From Kiritimatiellota bacterium (lineage in GTDB: Bacteria > Verrucomicrobiota > Kiritimatiellia > JAAZAB01), in NCBI GenBank assembly GCA_008636095.1, contig VSJD01000100.1, forward strand, positions 1-10,000: 10,000 nt of DNA, read 5' to 3'. How positions within the stretch are numbered: position 1 is the first letter of the stretch; each line of letters begins with the position of its first letter. A program made the position numbers and the translations under genes. Below, in pieces: positions 1-6,227 of this stretch. The notes beneath the pieces are model-generated. The model ran no database searches. It was not told where the DNA came from and worked only from the letters and a program-made list of their open reading frames with translations.

Positions 1-864
1 ATAATCCCTGGCTTCCGTAAGTTCAACTTTATCCACATAAAGTGTGATGGCCTGAGGCGCATCCCAAGTATATATCATAATGTATAAGGATTCGTTAGTT
101 GCGGCGATTGTCTTCGTCACGCTGATCTTTTGCCATCCCCAGGTGAGTTCTGTAGTCTGATTGGCATAAGTCCATTCGCCACTCTCTGCATACAGGCAGA
201 TCCTGACTTTTCCCCGCCCGGTCCCTTTTACATAAGCGCTGGCGGTGTAGGTTTTCCCCTTTTCCACCTGGTAACGAGTACTGCCGTAAACCCCCTCGCA
301 AATTGCCACGCCGGGCATGGTGACTTTTAATCCTTTCCCCGACATTGATTCCAGGGTTGTCGCCAATACTGCGTTTTTAGCCGTCAGCCACTTGTTTATG
401 CCCATTTCAAAATCACCATTATAAACCATTTTATAATCCTTGGATTCCGTAAGCTCAACTTTATCCACATAAAGTGTGATGGCCTGCGGCGTATCCCAGG
501 TATAGATCATGATGTACAAGGCATCATTGGGTGAGGTGATGGTCTTCGTCACGCTGATCTTTTGCCATCCCCAGGTGAGTGCCGCCGTCTGATTGGCATA
601 CGTCCAGCCATCACGCACCGAATACAGACAAATCCTGACCCGCCCCCGGCCAGTGCCTTTTACATAAGCGCTGGCGGTATAGGTTTCCCCCTTTTCCACC
701 TTGAAAGGAATACTGCTGTAAACCCCCTCGTAAAACGCCGCACCGGGCATGGTGACTTTCAATCCTTTCCCCGACATTGATTCCAGGGTTGTCGCCAGCA
801 CCGCATTTTTTGACGACAGCCACCCGTTTGTGCCCAGTTCAAAACCGCTGTTCTCAACCAGGTT
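1..864 (-). repeat. Two tandem copies of a 432-bp (144-codon) CBM4_9-like module
   Basis: Bases 433-864 and 1-432 align at an offset of exactly 432 with no gaps; the offset was checked at both ends of the unit (4 versus 436 and 341 versus 773). In a 60-base stretch compared by hand (1-60 versus 433-492) only 5 bases differ. Each unit encodes a jelly-roll-like module: an N/D-G/S-F-E start, then a Y-T-A-S-A-Y-V-K-G-T-G-R-G strand, W-G-W-Q-K-I-S-V-T-K-T, and a closing L-Y-V-D-K-V-E-L-T-E. This order of motifs is typical of the CBM4/9/16/22 superfamily (Pfam CBM_4_9), which binds glycans. The last codon in the window falls exactly where a new unit would begin, so more copies may follow outside it. 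Confidence 0.85.
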
Positions 865-3800
865 AATGCGCTGCCAGCCGATGCTTAACTGCATGTATCC
901 GGCTATCCAGCAGGGCGATTGTTCTTTCAATGAGTAATCACCAATATCGGTATATAATGGATTGGTGGAGATGCATCCGGTGCCGGCGCTTGTGCCGCTG
1001 TAATTCTGATTAATGCAAAACACATCATTGTAAGTGGAAACGCAGACGGCGCTGTCCGAACAAGTAATTCCCTTGTTAGCCGTTATGATGCTGTGCGTAA
1101 TATTTAAGGCCGAATTGTTGCGCGCCAGAATTCCCTGCTGGGCATTCCCCACCGTTATCCTTTCAATATTGGCCTGCGAATTCCCCGTCATTTCTATGGC
1201 AGTATTCTGAACCGTAAAAATGCACCGTTTGACTTGGATGTTCCGTGAAGAATTCATGCTGATTCCGTTCGTGCCCGTAAACATGATGTTATCAATGAAC
1301 ACATTACTTACAGAAATAAGCGCCACGAACCCCGTTATCCTTACCAGGTCCGGAGAAGTTCCGATAAGCTCAACCCCGTCTTTCAAGACAAGGTTTTCAT
1401 TATATATTCCCTTCTTCAGACGAAATACCTTTATGCCCGGCTCGGCCACGTCAATCGCATCCTGAATGCTCCTGAAGGGAGCTTCGGCCGTGCCCATTTC
1501 ATTGGTGCTGTTCGGATCCACATATATTTCATCCAAATGACAAGCATAATATTTCAGGTAAATCCAATTGGATGACAAATCGTGCACGTCCACAGCCCGG
1601 GCCCGGAAGGTGATCGCATAAGGCGGCATCGCGCCCAAAGCATAATATGATTCCAGATAATTCGTGTTTGCACTGTCCATCGGGTGCCAAATGTTTTGAT
1701 TATTGATTGAACATTCCAACTCCGTCATTTTAATACCGTCTTCGTCGCTCGCGTTAACCGTTACTTTTATCTGGCCGTTTGCGCCTTCCTGCAGAGTGCC
1801 GGAACACTCCGGCAAGTCGTTAAATGCGGTCCAGCCTTTGACGCTTTCCGTATCCTGAATATAAACATAAATCCTTTGCCCGTTGGCGACCGGATTGGTG
1901 GGCGCGACTGTTAAATCCAGGCTGTTATCGCCGCTTGTCAGGGGATTAGCGGTTGATGCCGATGGCCCCGGCACCGAGTAACTATTCAAGCCGACATAAG
2001 CTATTCTATCGGCGGAAACCAGGGAATTGTCTATATTGGCCGGTATTGCCTTGACATACAGGTTCGTGTTCCAGGCCGGCCCGGCGCCCTTAGCCCTCCT
2101 GAAAATATGGATGGGCGCGCTCAATGAATTCTCGGCGCACATATTTCTCAAATTAATTGTGACGCGGCCGGTATCAGGATCATAAGCAATGCCGTCTTTT
2201 TTAATTACGAGTGGCCACTGTGTACCCCCGCTGCCCCAGGTATCATACAGCTTGCCTCCGGGCGTCATCATTTCATCCCTTAAAAACATATACTTGCTGG
2301 TTGAGACCGTCTCGTTTGATTTGGTGATCTTGTTCCAGAAGGTGAATCGGTTGGTCGTTTCATCATGCCCGTACGGCCCGTTAAAACAGTAAGCGGCCGC
2401 CATAAGTTTTGCGCCATTTGCAAAAGGCGCCTTGGCAAGCGGGAATGCATTATAAATGGAAACATTGATGTAATCCGTATCCGGATTACTTGTCAAAATG
2501 TAACCACTGTAATTCTGAAAAGTATTAGTAACCGGAATATACCAGAACTTCCCGTCGGCAGCGGCATCGTTCAATGCCTTCCCTTTTTCTAAGATATTTC
2601 CGGATGAATCATAGCCCTCCCAGTAAATCCCCAACAAGGGGTTATTGCCCGCCAATGTTGGGATTCCTTTGGCCATAATTGAAAAATCCAGCCGCGTATT
2701 TCCAAGCCTGCTCCCGCATACTTGCGAAGCCAGGCGCAACCCGTTTGACCATGCAATTCCGCTGCTACCGTCAACGCCGATGCCGGCGGCATGGAAAGCC
2801 CAAGGTGGCGAAGAAGTTATGCCCCTTATGTTCCACGCTACGGAAGGCATGGTTTCAAAATTTCCTTCCTGGCAGACAGAAATTCCGTTGGTAGTCAGAA
2901 CAAAATTATCAATCCATATTACCCCGTTTTTGACATCTTTTTCAATTTTATCCTCAACATCTTGATCTGTAAAATATCTTTGGCCGGCCGGCAGATCCCC
3001 ATCAATAAACGACGTTGGATAAAGCCACTGCCATTCATACAACCATGAAGGGTTAGATTCTACGTGAAAATGGCAAAATGAATGATACTTAATGTAATTA
3101 TTTCCTTCATCTAATGCGGAATATTCGCTTATGTATTTTTGAAAAATATTGTGCCCGATATAAAATGTATCTATGGCCTTGAGCTTGTAGTCATAATATC
3201 TGGTATCCGAGTACTGTTCCGGCAGTTTTAAGAATTTTTCCGGCGTGCCGGGCGCTTCCGACGACCAGCTCGTTTCAGTATTGGCAACGCCCCACGCCCT
3301 GCTTTGACGAATTTCTACCATGCCATCCGCATTCAGATATTCAAAATAATTTGTCTCTATCATTTGTTTAAAAAATGGATAATGACTGCCGGTGCCGGGG
3401 GCCCAAACATGGGCTTCCGGTCCATTTGAACTTGTTCCAACGATTGGATCGGCGCCGCCGCCGTTATGCGCAAACCAATCCACCCAGGGAATATCCCGAA
3501 TGGATTCCAGCATTTTTTCATTTGAATGGGTAAATGCCAAGGAATGGCTCAGGATGATCTTGGGGTAATTCTCGTTTTTCCATTCATACAGCTTTTTATA
3601 AAAAATCATGACAACTTCCCGCATTCTTTGTTCCTTTTCTGCAAATGTCAGTCCCTCATATTCATGATAGTCATGGAAAGGAAAAAACTTACTCAATGTA
3701 TATTGTGGATTTCCCGTAAACTGCGGCATCCGCCAATAATCTTCGCTGTCAATTATAAATATGTGCACTCCTTGTTCATATCGGCCTTTAATCATGGGCT

Positions 3801-4278
3801 TGGTATAGTTTTCTAGGAACCAATCGCTGTACTTCTGCACGGTATCCAGTTCAGGCACCCATTTAATGACGTCATTAGTAAGACATCCTGAGTAAGGACC
3901 TCCGGAACTAATAGGATTCCCATCGCCGTCCGTTAGCGCATCATAGGGAACAGCATCGCACCAACCCCAACGAAAGACCCAGTTGCGGTAATGAGGTGCC
4001 CACAGGCACAACTGCATTTGCATATGGTTTTTATAAAAGTCAATGATCACATTTTTATTCTGTCTGTTTATATCAAATACTTCCAAGCAACTCATCCAAC
4101 ACGGCATTACGGCCTGGTCGGGAAATCTGTGAAAACAGTTGATGCCGGCCGCCTTCAGGGCATTTGCATAACGGGCATCTAACGGATACTGCCACTGAGC
4201 GGTGGTCACTATAGCAGCAAAGACGTTATTCAGAAGAAGTCCGCTAAATAGAATTAATTCCATCAATATTTTTTTCAT
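1..4278 (-). CDS. Large secreted multidomain protein: glycosidase-like N-terminus, beta-helix, tandem CBM-like modules (C-terminus beyond window)
   Basis: The frame is open for 1426 codons from the ATG at 4278-4276 to the left edge; I read every codon and found no stop. Residues 1-21 form a signal peptide (Lys-Lys, hydrophobic core, N-V-F-A before the cut), so the product is exported. Residues ~22-450 look like a TIM-barrel glycosidase or related fold: a strand ending in D177-x-E179-D180-Y-W, then V-D267-W-F-A-H-N and E322-I-R, supply possible acidic active-site residues, but I cannot name a GH family. Residues ~465-630 resemble a jelly-roll carbohydrate-binding module. Residues ~765-905 look like Ig/Fn3-type linkers. 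Residues ~915-1125 are a DUF1565/pectin-lyase-like right-handed beta-helix (I-Y-V-D-P-N-S, A-P-F-R-S-I-Q-D-A-I). Residues 1139-1426 are two tandem CBM4_9-like modules. The likely role is polysaccharide binding or breakdown at or outside the cell surface. A Shine-Dalgarno-like GAAGGGG lies about 9 bases before the start. The gene's existence is near certain; the catalytic role is inferred. Confidence 0.9.
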   Translation of the reverse strand, partial: MKKILMELILFSGLLLNNVFAAIVTTAQWQYPLDARYANALKAAGINCFHRFPDQAVMPCWMSCLEVFDINRQNKNVIIDFYKNHMQMQLCLWAPHYRNWVFRWGWCDAVPYDALTDGDGNPISSGGPYSGCLTNDVIKWVPELDTVQKYSDWFLENYTKPMIKGRYEQGVHIFIIDSEDYWRMPQFTGNPQYTLSKFFPFHDYHEYEGLTFAEKEQRMREVVMIFYKKLYEWKNENYPKIILSHSLAFTHSNEKMLESIRDIPWVDWFAHNGGGADPIVGTSSNGPEAHVWAPGTGSHYPFFKQMIETNYFEYLNADGMVEIRQSRAWGVANTETSWSSEAPGTPEKFLKLPEQYSDTRYYDYKLKAIDTFYIGHNIFQKYISEYSALDEGNNYIKYHSFCHFHVESNPSWLYEWQWLYPTSFIDGDLPAGQRYFTDQDVEDKIEKDVKNGVIWIDNFVLTTNGISVCQEGNFETMPSVAWNIRGITSSPPWAFHAAGIGVDGSSGIAWSNGLRLASQVCGSRLGNTRLDFSIMAKGIPTLAGNNPLLGIYWEGYDSSGNILEKGKALNDAAADGKFWYIPVTNTFQNYSGYILTSNPDTDYINVSIYNAFPLAKAPFANGAKLMAAAYCFNGPYGHDETTNRFTFWNKITKSNETVSTSKYMFLRDEMMTPGGKLYDTWGSGGTQWPLVIKKDGIAYDPDTGRVTINLRNMCAENSLSAPIHIFRRAKGAGPAWNTNLYVKAIPANIDNSLVSADRIAYVGLNSYSVPGPSASTANPLTSGDNSLDLTVAPTNPVANGQRIYVYIQDTESVKGWTAFNDLPECSGTLQEGANGQIKVTVNASDEDGIKMTELECSINNQNIWHPMDSANTNYLESYYALGAMPPYAITFRARAVDVHDLSSNWIYLKYYACHLDEIYVDPNSTNEMGTAEAPFRSIQDAIDVAEPGIKVFRLKKGIYNENLVLKDGVELIGTSPDLVRITGFVALISVSNVFIDNIMFTGTNGISMNSSRNIQVKRCIFTVQNTAIEMTGNSQANIERITVGNAQQGILARNNSALNITHSIITANKGITCSDSAVCVSTYNDVFCINQNYSGTSAGTGCISTNPLYTDIGDYSLKEQSPCWIAGYMQLSIGWQRINLVENSGFELGTNGWLSSKNAVLATTLESMSGKGLKVTMPGAAFYEGVYSSIPFKVEKGETYTASAYVKGTGRGRVRICLYSVRDGWTYANQTAALTWGWQKISVTKTITSPNDALYIMIYTWDTPQAITLYVDKVELTESKDYKMVYNGDFEMGINKWLTAKNAVLATTLESMSGKGLKVTMPGVAICEGVYGSTRYQVEKGKTYTASAYVKGTGRGKVRICLYAESGEWTYANQTTELTWGWQKISVTKTIAATNESLYIMIYTWDAPQAITLYVDKVELTEARDY

Positions 4279-4301
4279 GACTTGTAGCCCCTTCTTTAAT
4301 T

Positions 4302-4323
4302 AAGCGAAATAACATTTTCGCTT
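4302..4323 (-). promoter_or_regulatory. Inverted repeat in the leader of the secreted gene
   Basis: AAGCGAAA (4302-4309) and TTTCGCTT (4316-4323) are perfect 8-base complements around a 6-base loop. The element lies between the predicted -10 box and the ribosome-binding site, at or just after the transcription start. It could be a repressor operator or a 5' stem that stabilises the mRNA. No U-run follows on the transcribed strand, so it is not a terminator. Confidence 0.4.
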
Positions 4324-4331
4324 TTGTAATA

Positions 4332-4360
4332 ATTGTGAGAAAAAGGGTGGAAAAAGTCAA
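4332..4360 (-). promoter_or_regulatory. Sigma-70-type promoter of the large secreted gene
   Basis: Read on the minus strand, TTGACT (4360-4355) is followed after exactly 17 bases by CACAAT (4337-4332), giving 5 of 6 and 4 of 6 matches to the -35 and -10 consensus. Transcription would begin near 4325, leaving a leader of about 47 bases before the ATG at 4278. Position, spacing and orientation all fit. Another promoter further upstream cannot be excluded. Confidence 0.6.
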
Positions 4361-4370
4361 CCGACGGAAG

Positions 4371-4439
4371 TGTCATTCCTTGTGATAGAAATGACATTTT
4401 CAAGGCAGATCTGCCATTTCTTATGATTTACCTGCCATT
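4371..4439 (-). promoter_or_regulatory. Cluster of symmetric and direct repeats upstream of the -35 box
   Basis: Just upstream of the predicted promoter there are three elements: an inverted repeat TGTCATT (4371-4377) / AATGACA (4390-4396); a perfect 12-bp palindrome GGCAGATCTGCC (4404-4415); and two direct copies of CTGCCATT (4411-4418 and 4432-4439) whose starts are 21 bp apart, two helical turns. Position upstream of -35 and same-face spacing are what an activator binding site would show. No regulator gene is visible nearby, so the cognate protein is unknown. Confidence 0.4.
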
Positions 4440-4565
4440 ATTTACATTTGTGTGCGCGGGATGAATTTTGGGAATCAAGGTTTCGGCAATTCAGCCTTGC
4501 CGACCAGGTGGTGAAGAGAAACGGAAGGCAGGGATCTGTCCATGCCGACGATAGGGTTCATTTAG
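4440..4565 (+). repeat. Dispersed structured repeat, copy A
   Basis: This is one of three related sequences in the window, all in the same orientation and all intergenic. The shared core is a stem CGGCAA (4484-4489) / TTGCCG (4497-4502), here around a 7-base loop; then a conserved purine-rich stretch containing GAGAAACGGAA; then CTGTCCATGCCG. Copies A and B also share an upstream arm containing GCGGGATGAATTT. It resembles an interspersed intergenic repeat (REP or MITE-like) or a structured RNA. I cannot assign it to a named family. Confidence 0.75.
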
Positions 4566-4733
4566 GATGAGAATACCTGTTCACGTTCGATGAGAATCCG
4601 CAGTTTGAGGAAGAAAAGCTCGCCGGTTACCGGTCACAGCAAAAGGTTGGTGACTGGGTGAGTGGGCGGTCGCCACTTCCGGCACCTATCGCACTCAAAA
4701 AGGCCATAGGTCATCATATTCTCGGCCCCAATG

Positions 4734-5342
4734 TTAGGGTTCACCGGCGAGGGGGCCGCGTAGCTGTACTCTCGTACTGTGAAGTCCCTTTTTGGCTGCC
4801 TTCAGGATCTGGCCGCACGCCGCTACACCTAACAGCCTTTCGATAGAGTTGAGTATCTCGGGCGCAATAGCACCGCCCTTTTCTTTGCGGATTCTGTTGC
4901 AGGGAAACTGAAAAGCGTCGTCACAGATCGAAAGGGTCGCATTAGGCGGCTCCTGCAGCCCTAGCGGCCAGAGAGTACAGGCGTATGGTTTGAATAGGTG
5001 GGGTGATATTCCTATCTGCTCGGCTACACTGTGTAGAGCGCAACGAATCCCAGAATTGCAATGGTAGGCAAAGACGCAGAGACCGTCCTCATGCGTGTCA
5101 ATGGCGAACAAACCGCGCTCGGCCTCATCGAACACGTTGTCAAAACCATTCTCGCCCTTTAGCCAAGGACAGTGCTCGGCGGCTAGGGGGAGTATGCCAA
5201 TAATGGTTTTCATCTCGCGCGCACTTACACAGACTTCGTACTTTGCACAGCAGCAGGCGTCTGTACTGGTGCACCCCGAACACCGGTGAAATATCGCAGA
5301 AATGGCACTCAAATCTACATTGATATACTGGGGACGTTTCAT
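4734..5342 (-). CDS. YkgJ/UPF0153-type cysteine-cluster (putative metal-chelating) protein
   Basis: This is a 202-residue cytoplasmic protein with no signal peptide or membrane segment. The N-terminus carries C21-x2-C24-x5-C30-C31-C32 and C38, followed by C58, C89, C95, C101 and H104, and then K118-P-x-x-C122-x-L-W-P. This order (a CxxCxxCC-like cluster, then C...H, then K-P-x-x-C-x-L-W/Y-P) is the signature of the YkgJ/UPF0153 and DUF3109 families, thought to bind zinc or an iron-sulfur cluster; no biochemical role is established. I chose the ATG at 5342-5340 because AAAGG lies 7 bases upstream and the family match begins there. The frame stays open to a GTG at 5501, but that extension covers a 15-bp tandem duplication and looks non-coding. 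The gene stands alone, with wide spacers on both sides. The family call is moderately strong; the function is unknown. Confidence 0.75.
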   Translation of the reverse strand: MKRPQYINVDLSAISAIFHRCSGCTSTDACCCAKYEVCVSAREMKTIIGILPLAAEHCPWLKGENGFDNVFDEAERGLFAIDTHEDGLCVFAYHCNSGIRCALHSVAEQIGISPHLFKPYACTLWPLGLQEPPNATLSICDDAFQFPCNRIRKEKGGAIAPEILNSIERLLGVAACGQILKAAKKGLHSTRVQLRGPLAGEP

Positions 5343-5474
5343 TACGTGGCCTTTGTTCAGAGGACAACCAGGGGTCAATCCTACGAATAACGAATAAGCC
5401 TCTTTCTGGGCCTGTCCGCTTGCGCGTTCACAGCGGTTTTGAATGTAGCATGGTGTGTCCAGAAAAACCAGCCG

Positions 5475-5504
5475 AAAGAGGCGCACCTTAAAGAGGCGCA
5501 CCTA
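5475..5504. repeat. 15-bp perfect-register tandem duplication
   Basis: AAAGAGGCGCACCTT (5475-5489) is followed directly by a second copy (5490-5504) that differs only in the last base. The unit is a multiple of three, so it keeps the minus-strand frame open upstream of the YkgJ-type gene. It is most simply a slippage duplication. Confidence 0.75.
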
Positions 5505-5588
5505 TATTTCTTAACGACTAACTTCCGATGGTCGGGCTGCGGCGGGCCAGCCGTTGCAACTATGGCTTGACAAGCAAGACGGTGGGCA

Positions 5589-5605
5589 AGCCAGCCATGC
5601 TGGCT
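5589..5605. repeat. Small inverted repeat
   Basis: AGCCAGC (5589-5595) and GCTGGCT (5599-5605) form a 7-bp stem with a 3-base CAT loop. No T-run follows on either strand, so this is not a standard terminator. Its role is unknown. Confidence 0.35.
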
Positions 5606-5837
5606 GATCGAAATGTCTCCGGTGTCCCCTGCTTTTCTGTCCACCTTAATGATATATCATGTTGCCAGATAGAAAATCATCTTCCCGGAAAAAAGACGAT
5701 CAGCCATAAAACATTTAGATCACATTCGAACTTATAGCATTCGTCAGGGGTTACAGCATCAGGCGGCGTGTCTCACCAATGGCAATTGGCCATCGGCGGA
5801 GAATCAGAATTGTATCTTCGCTTCCTGCAAATCCTAA

Positions 5838-5877
5838 AATAACATTCCAACATTCTGCAGAATGTTAGAATGTTATT
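5838..5877. repeat. 40-bp near-perfect palindrome
   Basis: The arms 5838-5857 and 5858-5877 are reverse complements at 19 of 20 positions, with no spacer and CTGCAG at the centre. Each arm is itself built from a doubled heptamer: AACATTC-C-AACATTC on the left and GAATGTT-A-GAATGTT on the right. The site therefore offers four half-sites in symmetric order. This suits a tetrameric or double-dimer DNA-binding protein, or a cruciform or hairpin-forming mobile-element end. No T-tract adjoins it, so a terminator role is unlikely. Confidence 0.8.
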
Positions 5878-5930
5878 CATAAACTTTAAGAGAATTTGGC
5901 AGGGAAATTAGGGTCGGTTCTATGATGGGT

Positions 5931-6050
5931 ATTTAACATTTGCGTACGCGGGATGAATTTCGGAAATGGAGGTTTCGGCAATTCGTAATTAAGCCTTGCC
6001 GACCGGGCGGCGAATAGAAACGGAAAGCCGCGCCCTGTCCATGCCGGCAG
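5931..6050 (+). repeat. Dispersed structured repeat, copy B
   Basis: This copy matches copy A over its whole length, including the upstream arm with GCGGGATGAATTT and the core stem CGGCAA (5976-5981) / TTGCCG (5996-6001). Its loop is 14 bases, as in copy C, against 7 in copy A. Preservation of the stem while the loop length changes argues for structure. It ends about 180 bases before the NAPRT start codon. Confidence 0.75.
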
Positions 6051-6110
6051 TAAATTTTACTTGTTATCGACTTGGCCGAAATGAATACTTAGAGGGTAGG
6101 ACAGGACCAT

Positions 6111-6132
6111 GCGGCGGATAAAAATCCGTTGC
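6111..6132 (+). promoter_or_regulatory. Leader hairpin upstream of the NAPRT gene
   Basis: GCGGCGGAT (6111-6119) and ATCCGTTGC (6124-6132) can pair over 9 positions around an AAAA loop. Two of the pairs are G-U, so the full stem forms only in RNA read on the plus strand, the same sense as the NAPRT gene that starts 96 bases later. No U-run follows. It may be an mRNA leader element, or chance. Confidence 0.3.
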
Positions 6133-6227
6133 AAGCAAGAACGCGTAATCAAAATAAGCTTTGAATTGTCGGGTTGGCGGCAAGAATTCGATCCGGGCAA
6201 GCGGCGTGGATCAAGGAGCGAGAGATC

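Larger units (their letters stand above)
4279..4733. other. Intergenic region between the secreted gene and the YkgJ-type gene
   Basis: This 455-base spacer holds the promoter and operator-like cluster of the secreted gene (4302-4439), then dispersed repeat copy A (about 4440-4565). The remaining ~170 bases contain an odd palindrome CCGGT-T-ACCGG (4623-4633) and an open plus-strand frame from 4571 that runs on into the YkgJ-type gene and stops at about 4846. That frame has no convincing start codon or ribosome-binding site. No other gene is seen. Confidence 0.6.
5343..6227. other. Long intergenic region with palindromes and repeats, no convincing gene
   Basis: This 885-base spacer separates two divergently transcribed genes. 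Short open frames occur on both strands (for example 5381-5644 minus and 5528-5737 plus), but none has a plausible ribosome-binding site together with a recognisable protein. It contains a 15-bp tandem duplication (5475-5504), a 7-bp stem with a 3-base loop (5589-5605), a 40-bp near-palindrome (5838-5877), dispersed repeat copy B (5931-6050) and a hairpin ahead of the NAPRT gene (6111-6132). No clear -35/-10 pair for either flanking gene was found. It may be decayed or mobile-derived DNA. Confidence 0.5.

Noticed and set aside
4723..4758. CGGCCCC / GGGGCCG inverted repeat around the stop of the YkgJ-type gene as a terminator
   Set aside because: The loop is 22 bases and no T-run follows on the transcribed strand, so it does not meet the pattern of an intrinsic terminator.
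5381..5737. Overlapping small frames on both strands in the 5343-6227 spacer
   Set aside because: No recognisable motif, no plausible start signal, and an odd composition rich in Ala, Arg and His typical of chance frames.
4440..6050. Repeat copies A and B as the two ends of a composite mobile element around the YkgJ-type gene
   Set aside because: They are direct copies, no transposase lies between them, and copy C shows that the repeat also occurs outside this interval. No target-site duplication was evident.
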